Below are positions 9,567 through 18,680 of a stretch of DNA of 64,000 bases, in pieces. The number at the start of each line of letters is the position of its first letter. The first letter of the stretch is position 1. The position numbers and the translations under genes are program-made. A model generated the notes under the pieces. The model searched no databases. It saw nothing but the letters and a program-made list of their open reading frames with translations, and was not told the origin of the DNA. The stretch lies in assembly GCF_007558725.1 (NCBI RefSeq), contig NZ_VLPL01000005.1, forward strand, positions 248,001 to 312,000. Reading direction: 5' to 3'. The DNA comes from Fluviicola chungangensis (lineage in GTDB: Bacteria; Bacteroidota; Bacteroidia; Flavobacteriales_D; Crocinitomicaceae).

Positions 9567-10745
9567 ATGAAATTAGTTATTTATTCATTGATCTTCCTGG
9601 GACTGGGAATGAGTTTTTCAGGCTGCAAAAAAGCAAAAGAAGAAGAAATCCCTTTCATCAAAATTTACGATGACCAGGACGGGAACAAACATTTTCATCC
9701 TTTAAGTATAAGCCCATCTGCAAGCAACGATGGTTATATTGTGATGAGCGCTTATGACAGCTGGAGGATCCATTTGATGAAAGTCGATAATACCGGGGAA
9801 TTTGTATGGAATTACGAACTTCCGGCAAACTATGTCAATGCTGTACCCAACCTGATTACAAGTAACGGCGAAAACTATTTGGTGTGCATGGATGCCGTAG
9901 GTTTGTTTACTTATGTCCTGAAAATTGACGAAAACAATCACTCCACAACGGAAGTTGCCACATTTACAGATGTCCTCTACCCGACTTACGTTTACAATTC
10001 CGGACAATACATCTACCTCCAGAATTATAACAGGTTAAGCATGCAAACCGGACTTCATAAGTTAACCGCAGATTTAAGCACTATTACTCAATCTGCGGAC
10101 CTGGATATTTTCACGGATGTGGAGGACCGGATCGTAGAACACATTACTTTCAGCGGAAAACGCATGCCTTTCTTTGTCAGTTCAACACCGGAACAAAATT
10201 ACATTGTCATGAACGGTTTTTACAATTACAGTTTTTCACTGGTCTTCCTGGATCAGAATCTCAACTTTGCAGGAGTATATAATGGTGCCGGATTTAACGG
10301 GGGATTGGCAGCAATTTCCCCATCGGGAGGTAACCAGTTTTCACTGGCGCGTTTTTCATACGACAACCTGTATTACAACGCGCAAGCAAGCCTTACCCCA
10401 ACAACTGTTGACATTACCGAATCCATTTCGGCACAGGGCCAATCCGAATTGGATGCTCAAAAACCGGTGTTAATCAAGGATATTTCTATCAATAGTGTAG
10501 CATACAAAGCCTTTTTGTCCTCTACAAGAAGTAATCAGCTCCTATTGAGTATTTATGACAAATCCAGCGGAACATTGGCAGGGAAAAAGTATTTGGGAAA
10601 AAACATTCCGATTACAGCTTGTGATTTTCTGCAAACGGAAAACGGAGAATTGAATATCCTTGTTCAGGCTAAAATTATGGGGAGCTTTGATCGCATTGCA
10701 ATCATGAAGTTGTCCAAAGAACAGATGGAGGCTATTCCGAAATAA
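9567..10745 (+). CDS. Hypothetical lipoprotein, last gene of the DUF1800/DUF1501 cluster
   Basis: 392 residues. The N-terminus MKLVIYSLIFLGLGMSFSGC is a lipoprotein signal with lipobox FSGC and lipidated Cys20, followed by a charged KKAKEEE tether. The body is beta-rich with repeated hydrophobic/aromatic strands (GYIVMSAYDSWRIHLMKV, FVWNYELPANYVNAV), suggesting a propeller-like fold, but I recognise no named family. The short spacing to the barrel gene indicates co-transcription. A 36-nt palindrome downstream ends the unit. Confidence 0.75.
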   Translation: MKLVIYSLIFLGLGMSFSGCKKAKEEEIPFIKIYDDQDGNKHFHPLSISPSASNDGYIVMSAYDSWRIHLMKVDNTGEFVWNYELPANYVNAVPNLITSNGENYLVCMDAVGLFTYVLKIDENNHSTTEVATFTDVLYPTYVYNSGQYIYLQNYNRLSMQTGLHKLTADLSTITQSADLDIFTDVEDRIVEHITFSGKRMPFFVSSTPEQNYIVMNGFYNYSFSLVFLDQNLNFAGVYNGAGFNGGLAAISPSGGNQFSLARFSYDNLYYNAQASLTPTTVDITESISAQGQSELDAQKPVLIKDISINSVAYKAFLSSTRSNQLLLSIYDKSSGTLAGKKYLGKNIPITACDFLQTENGELNILVQAKIMGSFDRIAIMKLSKEQMEAIPK

Positions 10746-10749
10746 TACA

Positions 10750-10785
10750 AAACATAAGGGCGGAAAATTTTCCGCCCTTATGTTT
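10750..10785. terminator. Perfect 36-nt palindrome between convergent genes
   Basis: 18-nt arms (AAACATAAGGGCGGAAAA and its reverse complement) meet at AAAA/TTTT with T-rich flanks. It lies between the lipoprotein stop (10745) and the convergent 5'-nucleotidase stop (10788), so it probably terminates both transcripts. It shares its 20-nt core with the palindrome after lpdA. Confidence 0.8.
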
Positions 10786-10787
10786 GT

Positions 10788-11705
10788 TTATGCTATATAA
10801 TCATCCAAAAGGCGATTGGTCGAAGCAATGGTGAATTTTCCTGAATCCATGCAACGTTCAATATCAATCCGTCCCAGTTTCAAACCTCCGTATCCAACCT
10901 GGTTCACAAAAACGGATTTTCCTTCCTTATTTTTAAATTCTTGCAAGTCTTCCAAAAAAGTATGGGTATGTCCCCCAATGATGACGTCAATTCCTGCGGT
11001 TGATGCAGCCAATACTTTATCTGAGACCTGATCGGTGTTATACTCATAACCTAAATGGGACAGACAAATAACCACATCACATCCTTCTTTACGCAAGGTA
11101 TCTGCCTGTTTTTGAGCTGCCGAAACAGGATCCAGGTAGGTTAATCCTTTCCAGTTTTCTACAGGAACCAAGCCCTGCAGATTCACGCCCAATCCAAAAA
11201 TACCGATCTTTAATCCGGCTTTTTTAATAATCGTGTACGGTTTTACCACTTCGGAAAGTGGTGTTGAAGCCAATTCGTAATTTGCATTTACGACTTGGAA
11301 CGAGGCATGAGACAATGCACTTTTGTAAGCCTCCATTCCAATATCAAAGTCGTGGTTCCCAAGAGTTACGATATCGTACTTCATAGCAGCCATGGTCTTC
11401 ATTTCCAGTACTCCTTTAAACTTATTAAAATAAGGTGTTCCCTGGAAAATATCTCCAGCGTCGAGCAACAAAACATGTTCTTCCTGGTCACGAATGGATT
11501 GGATCAGGCTGGCTCTTCGGGAAACACCTCCCATATTGGGAAATTTGGGATGATTTACCGGAAACGGGTCAATATTGGAATGCGTATCGTTGGTATGCAG
11601 AATTACTAATTTGTTTTGCTTTTGTTTTGCGCTCATTAGTGAGGGCGCAACCATAGCAGCTCCTGCAGCTACGCCTGTTTGCTGTAAAAATAATCGTCGT
11701 TCCAT
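10788..11705 (-). CDS. 5'-nucleotidase, metallophosphoesterase domain subunit
   Basis: 305 residues, about half the length of a full UshA-type 5'-nucleotidase. It carries only the calcineurin-like catalytic domain: dinuclear metal motifs LHTNDTH (near residue 37), DAGDIFQG, GNHDFDIG and GGHTHTF occur in order. The N-terminus MERRLFLQQTGVAAGAAMVAP resembles a twin-arginine signal, implying periplasmic export. The missing C-terminal substrate-binding domain is encoded by the gene immediately upstream (11707-12414), one base away, so the two products probably act together to dephosphorylate nucleotides. It is the last gene of the minus-strand nuclease/TonB cluster. Confidence 0.9.
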   Translation of the reverse strand: MERRLFLQQTGVAAGAAMVAPSLMSAKQKQNKLVILHTNDTHSNIDPFPVNHPKFPNMGGVSRRASLIQSIRDQEEHVLLLDAGDIFQGTPYFNKFKGVLEMKTMAAMKYDIVTLGNHDFDIGMEAYKSALSHASFQVVNANYELASTPLSEVVKPYTIIKKAGLKIGIFGLGVNLQGLVPVENWKGLTYLDPVSAAQKQADTLRKEGCDVVICLSHLGYEYNTDQVSDKVLAASTAGIDVIIGGHTHTFLEDLQEFKNKEGKSVFVNQVGYGGLKLGRIDIERCMDSGKFTIASTNRLLDDYIA

Positions 11706-11706
11706 C

Positions 11707-12414
11707 TTACCAATTTATTCTTTCTTCGGGATAAAATGCAATTTTTTTCTCTTTTTTAACAGCTTCAATGATGAAGTCCCTAAAGAGCACATTGGTATCC
11801 AATCGCTGCAAAGGATTGTTAAAGAAGAACATATTGTCTCCTCCGTTCGCAAGAAAATCAGAGGTAACCACCCAGAAATAATTTTTTTCTTTCGCCAGGC
11901 TATCCGGAAAAACCAATTTTCCCTTTTCCAGCTTGAATCCACCGATCGGTTCACCTCCCTTTTCTTTCAGATAAGCCTCCATTTCGGGAATTTTATCCAG
12001 GGATAATTTGAGAAAGACCATGCGATTATCAAAAGGCATAACCTTGTAAATATCACCTACTGTAATAGCTCCTTTGGGCAAATCAGCTCTCAAACCTCCG
12101 ATATTGATAAAAGCTACCACCGGCTCATTTTTAAAGAATGAGCTGTCTTTTGCTTTTTTGATCAATGCATCGCATAACCAAAAACCCAGCGTAGAATTAG
12201 GTCTTCCGACAACCAGATCCGTGGTAGCCTCACCTATTACCAAACCAAATTCCCGCATCATTTCTCTCCGATATGGTGCTATCAATGAATCCATTTCAAC
12301 GGAAGAACCGGCCGTATTATCTATGATTTGCTTCGATCCTTTGATCTGCAAATGATAAGAGCAGGCTGTAAGACCTGCTCCTATTAGAAAAAAAAGAAAA
12401 ACTAGTTTCTTCAT
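11707..12414 (-). CDS. 5'-nucleotidase C-terminal domain lipoprotein
   Basis: 235 residues with a lipoprotein signal (GLTAC, Cys18). The rest corresponds to the 5'-nucleotidase C-terminal domain: LGFWLCDAL, NIGGLRADLPKGAITVGDIY, MPFDNRMV and LANGGDNMFF are the hallmark blocks that bind and stack the nucleoside. It lacks any metallophosphatase motif. In transcription order this gene precedes the catalytic-domain gene, the reverse of the domain order in fused enzymes. It lies 2 nt after the endonuclease stop. It is probably membrane-anchored while its partner is soluble, which is inferred from the signals. Confidence 0.9.
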   Translation of the reverse strand: MKKLVFLFFLIGAGLTACSYHLQIKGSKQIIDNTAGSSVEMDSLIAPYRREMMREFGLVIGEATTDLVVGRPNSTLGFWLCDALIKKAKDSSFFKNEPVVAFINIGGLRADLPKGAITVGDIYKVMPFDNRMVFLKLSLDKIPEMEAYLKEKGGEPIGGFKLEKGKLVFPDSLAKEKNYFWVVTSDFLANGGDNMFFFNNPLQRLDTNVLFRDFIIEAVKKEKKIAFYPEERINW

Positions 12415-12416
12415 TG

Positions 12417-14588
12417 TTAATTCTTAACGATCGTTTTTTGAGTTGTACCGTATGGTGTTCTTACTTTCACAAGATACGAACCAGTTTTCAAATCCTGAAT
12501 ATTTAACTCGATTAAAACCTGGTTGATTGCATCAGCTGATTTTACCACTTTACCATCCATGGAGATGATTTCATAGCCTGTAATTGTTGTTGCATCAACG
12601 TTCATGTATAAGGTGTTTGTCGAAGGATTAGGATACAAAACAAACCCGTTCAGTAACGCTTCTTCTACGTCAGCAGTACATCCTAAGGATTCATAGCTCA
12701 CGTTTGTAAAGTTTACAAAACATGCAAAGTTCGGATTATCCACGAATGGATTACGGTTTTGTTGTAATGAATCGATGTAATCGTTTCTTGAAATTTCCCA
12801 TGAATCCGGTAAATCCTGAAGGTTCCATTGTTTCAGAATTGCCTGATCCTGTCCGTAAGGAATTGATCCGCTGATCGGATTAGGGAATCCCCAGTTGTTT
12901 CCTGAAACAGTTGTGTAACAAATTGCTTCGTACATCATTGCACGTGCAGCATCTCCTTTGTGCTCGTCTCTTGGTTCGAAAACCTTGTGACCGTTTGCGT
13001 CAAATCCGAATTTACATCCCAGATAAGTAGTTGTCGGAGTCACAACTTTCCCTAACGGGTAGTTACTTCTCAAAGCATTTGCATCATTTTGATTTGTAGG
13101 GAATAAATGGTGGTAGTCGTTGTACTCAGGAAGAGCGCTTGCATCATATGTAGGCATCCAGCTATGGCAGTATGTATGCTCACGGCTTGTTCCTGTTGCA
13201 GTAAAGTCAAACGGTTCCGTGTAGATAATATTCTCACCACTGTAAACACATGTAACTACACGACGGTTCAAAGTGGTATCTCTTGACGCAAATTTAGCAA
13301 CCATCAATGGTCCGTAATTGCTATAGAACTGCATGTTATGCGGGTTTGTCAGGTTATGAAGATCCGTAACAAATGTAGGGCTGCTTGTGGAGATACTTGA
13401 ATAATAACCTGCCGGCATCATGGAACCGGAAGAAGTTACGTTTCCTGTCAATGGAGCAGTTGTATTGTAATTTCTGTATGTTCCAGGTCCGTTGTAAGAA
13501 TAAACTGCAAAGTAGTATCCTGTACTTGCTACGATGTTATTTGGTGTAAAAGAAGTTGCTGTTCCTGAGTAAACAACTTGTCCATCTCCTACGATGTCAC
13601 CACGCTGGTAAACTGTTCCGTCTACAGGAACTCCGGTAATTGCAGATCCTTTTTTACGCAAAACAACGTATCCTTCTGCTGTTGCCGGTGTAAATCCTGC
13701 AGTCAATCTATATGATTTTACATTGGAGAAAACCAGGTTTGTCGGTTGACTTGCAGGTTCTGTTGCCAGGTTCCCACCGATACCATATAAATTGATGACG
13801 TAAGCAGCTTCGTCAGCATCATCATTGTTGATTGTCAAAACAGCATTTCGGTTACCTGCAACGGATGGAGTAAAGTTCACTGTCAAAGACTGGTTTGCCG
13901 TCGCAGCAACTGTCGAAGGGAAAGATGCAACTGAAAAATCAGCAGCGTCCGCTCCGGAAATCACCGCGCTTGAAATATTCAATGTGTTTGTTGTTCCTAA
14001 ATTTTCAACGGTAAAGACGATCGGAGTCATTGTTGAAACCGGCGAATTTACCAATTGCGTACCACCTGATACGATCGTAGTACTTCCGTATTTCACATTA
14101 ATTTCTTGAGCGGGTGTTGCTGCACCTACAGCAATACCTACATCATCCAAACCGATATTTCCACTTACTTTATTCGTGTAAATAAAACGGATAAAACGTG
14201 TCAGTGAATTCGGATTGTCCGTATACATCTGGTATACACCTGCAGGAGGTGTTGTGTGTGTATGCAACGCAGTATAAGTAGTACCATCTGCAGATTCTTC
14301 CACAGTGAATGTTCCACCGCTGAAAGAGTTTCCTGCCAGGTAATAAGTTAATGCACCCGGAGCACTTGCAAAATTGATAATCAGGTAATCACCGGTTCCG
14401 TCAAATTTCATTGCCGGAGGAGTATTTCCAGAAGCTGTATAAAATGCAGTTCCCGACTCTGTCCAACCTGTTGGTAGTGTTGTCGTTGTAAAACTCCATG
14501 AAGTAGGCAACACTGCTTGTGCCAAAGATACGCTATAAGCAAAAGCTGATAACAGTACCAAAAAGATAGACTTTCTCATTGTTCTCAT
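12417..14588 (-). CDS. T9SS-secreted endonuclease I family nuclease
   Basis: 723 residues from ATG 14588; a second ATG at 14579 is equally plausible, and a TTG at 14597 would overlap the TonB gene. Signal peptide MRKSIFLVLLSAFAYSVSLA. Then a ~140-residue beta-sandwich, a choice-of-anchor-D-like domain (FTVENLGTTNTLNIS ... VNFTPSVAGNRNAVLTINN, about residues 170-270), a fibronectin-like stretch, the endonuclease I domain with SREHTYCHSWMP and YHHLFPTNQNDAN (matching the EHtwP...DlHHLfP catalytic motifs), and a type-A T9SS sorting domain (LYPNPSTNTLYMN). It should degrade extracellular DNA or RNA. The adjacent nucleotidase genes suggest use of the nucleotides released. Confidence 0.9.
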   Translation of the reverse strand: MRTMRKSIFLVLLSAFAYSVSLAQAVLPTSWSFTTTTLPTGWTESGTAFYTASGNTPPAMKFDGTGDYLIINFASAPGALTYYLAGNSFSGGTFTVEESADGTTYTALHTHTTPPAGVYQMYTDNPNSLTRFIRFIYTNKVSGNIGLDDVGIAVGAATPAQEINVKYGSTTIVSGGTQLVNSPVSTMTPIVFTVENLGTTNTLNISSAVISGADAADFSVASFPSTVAATANQSLTVNFTPSVAGNRNAVLTINNDDADEAAYVINLYGIGGNLATEPASQPTNLVFSNVKSYRLTAGFTPATAEGYVVLRKKGSAITGVPVDGTVYQRGDIVGDGQVVYSGTATSFTPNNIVASTGYYFAVYSYNGPGTYRNYNTTAPLTGNVTSSGSMMPAGYYSSISTSSPTFVTDLHNLTNPHNMQFYSNYGPLMVAKFASRDTTLNRRVVTCVYSGENIIYTEPFDFTATGTSREHTYCHSWMPTYDASALPEYNDYHHLFPTNQNDANALRSNYPLGKVVTPTTTYLGCKFGFDANGHKVFEPRDEHKGDAARAMMYEAICYTTVSGNNWGFPNPISGSIPYGQDQAILKQWNLQDLPDSWEISRNDYIDSLQQNRNPFVDNPNFACFVNFTNVSYESLGCTADVEEALLNGFVLYPNPSTNTLYMNVDATTITGYEIISMDGKVVKSADAINQVLIELNIQDLKTGSYLVKVRTPYGTTQKTIVKN

Positions 14589-14593
14589 TTGTT

Positions 14594-17329
14594 TCAAATT
14601 CCTATTTTTAATCCCAGGTTAAATCTTCTTCCCATTCCAACGAAAACAGTCGCTGTATTGGCATCAAAGTTTGCCCCATTTTGTGAATCCGTGATATATA
14701 TTTTATCCAGGATATTCATAACTCCTCCGTTCACTGTGAAATACACTTTTGAAACACGGAAGGTATATCCTAAGTTAAAATCCAATAATCCATAGCTTGG
14801 CATTTGCCATGATTCCCTGTCCTTGTTTGGACCAACAAGTGCCAAAGGATCGAAATTCGCGAAGTTTCTACCGAAATACGTATATCTCAATTTGACATAT
14901 AAGTCTTTAATAATTTCGTAGCGCACGGAACCTCCGATCTGAAGCTGGGCCGCATCGCCCACATGCACATTCTTAGCACTGAAATCAACAGAATCCACCT
15001 GAACACCATTGTTATCCACAATGTATACTTTGGATCCCGAAATGGTTTTCCAGTCAGCAACCGTCACAACCCCTTCCAGGTTAATCTTTTTGGTTATCTT
15101 GTAATTGAAGTCCACTTCGACTCCTTTATGCAATGCATCCAATCCATTGATATTGTAAGAGAAGGTTCCATCAGGAGTTACTACAGTCGGTGTATATTGC
15201 GGTGGTTTGTTTCTCCACAACGTATAATACAGGTTCAGGTTTGCCGCAAACTTTTTGCTTTTATAGCCATAACCTAACTCAGCAGAATATACTTTTTGGT
15301 TTTTGGTCTCCAGGAACGGCATGTTGTTATTGTCAAAGACCGTATTCATTTTCGGTGCAATACTCAAATAACCCACATTCAGGAAGACATTGTGACTCTT
15401 ATTGATATTGTAATTCACACCTCCTTTGATCGTTCCTCCCAAAAACCACTTTCTGTCTGTTGTAGCCGTTCGGGCTTCTGCAGATTGATTGGTATATTTC
15501 TGTCCTTTATATACAACCGTATCTCCGTAACCGACCGCTTGTCTCATGGTTGTATCGGAAAAAACAAGGTCTTTTTTCTTGAAGTAATCAATTCGCTGAT
15601 TTCCTGTTTCGGAGAGTGAACCTGTTAAGAAAGTAGACCATTTATCTTTTTTGTACTCTACCTGTCCGAATGCTCCGCCCCACATAACGATCGCATCATT
15701 ATGGTAAGCAACCTTATCTCCTTCGCGTTTCATCGCATAGCTAAGATTGTTTATGCCTTTGGGTTGATTTTTATCTGCGTTGTCAATGGCATAGTCGCCC
15801 CCCATCAAATCATATACTGTTTGATAATGGCTTCCTCTATAATAACGTGCATCAATACCAAAAAGTGTGGAAATCTGATCGTTGATCTTATAAGAAACCG
15901 AAGAGATCAAACCAACCCATTTATGGTCGTTATTGGCAGATCTTAGATAATTGGAAGAAGAATGCTCTGTTGTACTGTACAAATTAGAGAAACTTTTAGA
16001 GTTCTGATCATAAATTCCCTGCAAATTATACAAGCCGGTTGTTGTATCCCTTGCTGGTGTATTCTTCATGGATGTTCCCCCTCCCTTCCCGATTGACAAG
16101 TATGCAATTGTTGTCCAATTAAATTTATTGTTCGGGTTCCAGGAATGCGACAAGTTGAATTGCGGCTTATGGAAATAATTCACTTTTTCATTGAAGATCT
16201 CATCGTTGATGTATCCGTAATTCGGATTGTATTTATTTCCGCGCGCACCAATTGCTGATGTCGTATAATACAAATTACTTGTACCTGCTACGGAATCAAT
16301 TTGTCGTTGATAATCAACTCCGGTTTGCTTCGCCAATTTTTCATCCACCACCGAAATTGGTAATTTGGTTGATCTTTGTCCATGAGATTGTGGCGCTCCG
16401 TTTACCCCGAAACTTAAGATATGGTGTTTTCCGAATTTCTTCTGAACTTTAAAAAAGTAAGACCAGGCATCATCAAATGTTGCATCCGCATAGCTTGACC
16501 CCCATTTTCTGGAACCTGCCACTGCAATTCCCCAGTTTCCTTTCAGTATCCCGGTATTTAAACCGAAAGAAGCCTTGTACAATCCATAATCGTTTACTTC
16601 TCCTTTCACGTGAACACCGAACTTCTGATCAATTCCCTTTGTCATGATATTCATCGTTCCACCCACAGAAGTAATTGCCAGCTTGGAAGCTCCTAATCCC
16701 CTTTGTACCTGGATGGTTCTTGTAATATCACTTAAACCGTCCCAGTTACTCCAATATACCTGGCCATTTTCCATATCGTTTACTGGAACTCCGTCAACTA
16801 ACACGGCTACATTTCGCTGATCAAAACCACGAATAGAAATGCGTGAATCTCCAGCTCCTCCTCCCTGCTCTGTTGCGTAAACACCCGGAGTAGAATTCAG
16901 AATCATTGGTAAATCCCTGGTTCCCAAGTCTTCCGCTATTTGTTTTGCAGTAATATTTGAAAATGCGATCGGTGTTTCTCTTAGTTTTGCAACGTCGCGA
17001 ACAATTTCCACCTCATCAATGACATTCCCACTAACTTTCAGTGTAAAATCATGAACATGATTTGTGTTATCGACTGCAACTTCAGCCCTATAATTTTCGA
17101 AGCCATAATATTCCATTGTAATAATATGCGTCGTGTTCTTAGCAACCTGAAAGGAATATCTTCCTTCAATATCAGTAATTGCCTTCGAAGTAGAATCACA
17201 TACGACCAACGCTCCGATCACCGGTTCATTTGTTTCAGGATCCATTACCACGCCGCTCAGCGTGACCGTTTCCTGAGAGAAAGCGGTCACCCCAAAAAAC
17301 AGGCAAAAGATGACTAGCAGATTTTTCAT
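14594..17329 (-). CDS. TonB-dependent receptor with carboxypeptidase-regulatory-like N-terminal domain
   Basis: 911 residues: signal peptide MKNLLVIFCLFFGVTAFS, then a CarboxypepD_reg-like domain (TLSGVVMDPETNEPVIGALV, to about residue 105), a plug domain (IRGFDQRNVAVLVDGVPVND, near residues 165-190), and a long 22-strand-type barrel ending in an aromatic-rich strand (GRRFNLGLKIGI). No SusD-like partner is adjacent, so it is not a canonical SusCD pair. It lies between a lamin-tail T9SS protein (gap 40 nt) and the secreted nuclease (start codons overlap its TGA region). Uptake of nucleic-acid breakdown products or a bound metal is the natural hypothesis. The substrate cannot be read from sequence. 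Confidence 0.9.
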   Translation of the reverse strand: MKNLLVIFCLFFGVTAFSQETVTLSGVVMDPETNEPVIGALVVCDSTSKAITDIEGRYSFQVAKNTTHIITMEYYGFENYRAEVAVDNTNHVHDFTLKVSGNVIDEVEIVRDVAKLRETPIAFSNITAKQIAEDLGTRDLPMILNSTPGVYATEQGGGAGDSRISIRGFDQRNVAVLVDGVPVNDMENGQVYWSNWDGLSDITRTIQVQRGLGASKLAITSVGGTMNIMTKGIDQKFGVHVKGEVNDYGLYKASFGLNTGILKGNWGIAVAGSRKWGSSYADATFDDAWSYFFKVQKKFGKHHILSFGVNGAPQSHGQRSTKLPISVVDEKLAKQTGVDYQRQIDSVAGTSNLYYTTSAIGARGNKYNPNYGYINDEIFNEKVNYFHKPQFNLSHSWNPNNKFNWTTIAYLSIGKGGGTSMKNTPARDTTTGLYNLQGIYDQNSKSFSNLYSTTEHSSSNYLRSANNDHKWVGLISSVSYKINDQISTLFGIDARYYRGSHYQTVYDLMGGDYAIDNADKNQPKGINNLSYAMKREGDKVAYHNDAIVMWGGAFGQVEYKKDKWSTFLTGSLSETGNQRIDYFKKKDLVFSDTTMRQAVGYGDTVVYKGQKYTNQSAEARTATTDRKWFLGGTIKGGVNYNINKSHNVFLNVGYLSIAPKMNTVFDNNNMPFLETKNQKVYSAELGYGYKSKKFAANLNLYYTLWRNKPPQYTPTVVTPDGTFSYNINGLDALHKGVEVDFNYKITKKINLEGVVTVADWKTISGSKVYIVDNNGVQVDSVDFSAKNVHVGDAAQLQIGGSVRYEIIKDLYVKLRYTYFGRNFANFDPLALVGPNKDRESWQMPSYGLLDFNLGYTFRVSKVYFTVNGGVMNILDKIYITDSQNGANFDANTATVFVGMGRRFNLGLKIGI

Positions 17330-17369
17330 AAATCAGTTAATAGACATTATAAAACTAGAGAATGAACAA

Positions 17370-18278
17370 TTACTCGATTATAATGCTTTGCTGTGAAGAA
17401 GATTTATCTGTAAAATTGATTCTTAACAGATATGCTCCTTTTTTGATTTTATCAGTAACCACTACCGCAGCCGTACTTTGGTCTTTCTTCACTTCCGCAG
17501 CAACCACTTTTCCAAGTAAATCAATCACTTCAATCGATTCGATTGTATTGTTTGTATTTACGTATAGAACTCCGTTTGCAGAAGGGTTCGGGAAAATAGA
17601 AACCGAATTCAGTTTGTTCTCACCCACACTCAGGAAACAATCACATGTGTGTGCCCCCAGGTTTGTCCAGGTATCTTTTGGCAAAGAATCCCATTGCTGA
17701 TTAACGATAAACGGATCCGGATTTGCAGTCACCCCTGTTTTAACAGACGCTTTGCGGATCAATGTATGATTTTCTGTCCAAACACGACCAACAGACCCAT
17801 CGTATGGAGGCTGATCTCCCCAACCGTAAGCACTGGTCATAGCCGCATCACCGATTTTCCCCATCAAGTCGATCATAACGGAGTTTTTAAATAATGCAAT
17901 AGCATCGTTTCCATTCATATACGTCGGAGCAGGATATGCACCGTCCAACTGATCCGCCATTGCCTGAAGTGCAGGTGAACATGCAGGTGAATTCGGTTGT
18001 GTTACCGTTTGTCCGTTTGTAATTACAAAAGTAGAATACGGTTGAATGGTACCCGTTAAGTTTGTTACACCACCTGAATTGGAAGTATTCGCCCCGTTAG
18101 AGAAACGCTCAATGCGGTAACCTGACAAGTTAATTGCCGTACCGGTTGGGTTATACAATTCCAACGCTTTGTCGTTTCCGGATCCCTCCACATACTCAGA
18201 AATAAAAATTTCCGTACAATTTTGAGCCTGAGCAGCAGCAGCAGATAACACACCTAAAAATAGTAATGCTTTTTTCAT
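17370..18278 (-). CDS. Lamin-tail domain protein with T9SS type-A sorting domain
   Basis: 302 residues. Signal peptide MKKALLFLGVLSAAAAQA. A lamin-tail (LTD) domain follows (IFISEYVEGSGNDKALELYN ... INLSGYRIERFSNG ... TFVITNGQTV), and the C-terminus is a type-A T9SS domain (IFPNPSANGVLYVNTNNTI ... YLLRINF). LTD domains are small Ig-like folds often attached to secreted nucleases in bacteria; here the domain stands alone, upstream of a TonB receptor and a secreted endonuclease. A cell-surface binding role is likely but not demonstrated. It is the first gene of the minus-strand cluster. Confidence 0.85.
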   Translation of the reverse strand: MKKALLFLGVLSAAAAQAQNCTEIFISEYVEGSGNDKALELYNPTGTAINLSGYRIERFSNGANTSNSGGVTNLTGTIQPYSTFVITNGQTVTQPNSPACSPALQAMADQLDGAYPAPTYMNGNDAIALFKNSVMIDLMGKIGDAAMTSAYGWGDQPPYDGSVGRVWTENHTLIRKASVKTGVTANPDPFIVNQQWDSLPKDTWTNLGAHTCDCFLSVGENKLNSVSIFPNPSANGVLYVNTNNTIESIEVIDLLGKVVAAEVKKDQSTAAVVVTDKIKKGAYLLRINFTDKSSSQQSIIIE

Positions 18279-18497
18279 AACTAATTGATTATTAAATTTA
18301 CAGATAAAATACAGTGTATAGGTATAACAAATCCACTCAGCTTATTTGCTGAAAAATAGCGCTTCAAACTTCGGGTGAAGTCTTTGCTATTATGGATGCG
18401 TTTCATTTCTATTTCATTATACCAAATATTGCATTTCTAAATGGTTTCAGTCTGCATAAAACACAGCATCAAGGAGAACATTTAGAAATTTACGAGG

Positions 18498-18505
18498 CAA
18501 AGTTA
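18498..18505 (-). promoter_or_regulatory. Candidate -7 box for the nuclease/TonB cluster
   Basis: The minus strand reads TAACTTTG, an exact TAnnTTTG match, but it lies about 220 nt from the first ATG (18278) and has no -33 TTG at normal spacing, so it is tentative. Confidence 0.3.
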
Positions 18506-18655
18506 CGGGAAATAATCTATTCTTACATTACATAATTGTTAACAATCAACTAAGGTTATACACGTTGGTTTGATTCGATCAAACGCATATTAAACAAGCT
18601 GTTAACTATTTTACACCACTCATCAATAATTCACCGCTTCGGAACAGTTTTTGGT

Positions 18656-18663
18656 TATTTTTG
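18656..18663 (+). promoter_or_regulatory. -7 promoter box (TATTTTTG) of the DPP-IV gene
   Basis: Exact TAnnTTTG match ending 17 nt before ATG 18681. It supports that start over the upstream in-frame ATG at 18651. Confidence 0.5.
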
Positions 18664-18680
18664 CCCAAAACACCAATTAT

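Larger units (their letters stand above)
18279..18680. other. Divergent intergenic region between LTD gene and DPP-IV gene
   Basis: About 400 nt, AT-rich, no coding potential recognised. On the minus strand TAACTTTG (18498-18505) matches TAnnTTTG and would give a ~210-nt 5' leader for the LTD/TonB/nuclease cluster. On the plus strand TATTTTTG (18656-18663) lies 17 nt before the peptidase ATG. I see no riboswitch or RNA gene that I can name in the long leader. Confidence 0.4.

Noticed and set aside
14594-17329. SusC-type transporter of a polysaccharide utilisation locus
   Set aside because: No SusD-like gene or glycoside hydrolase is adjacent; neighbours are nuclease and nucleotidase genes.
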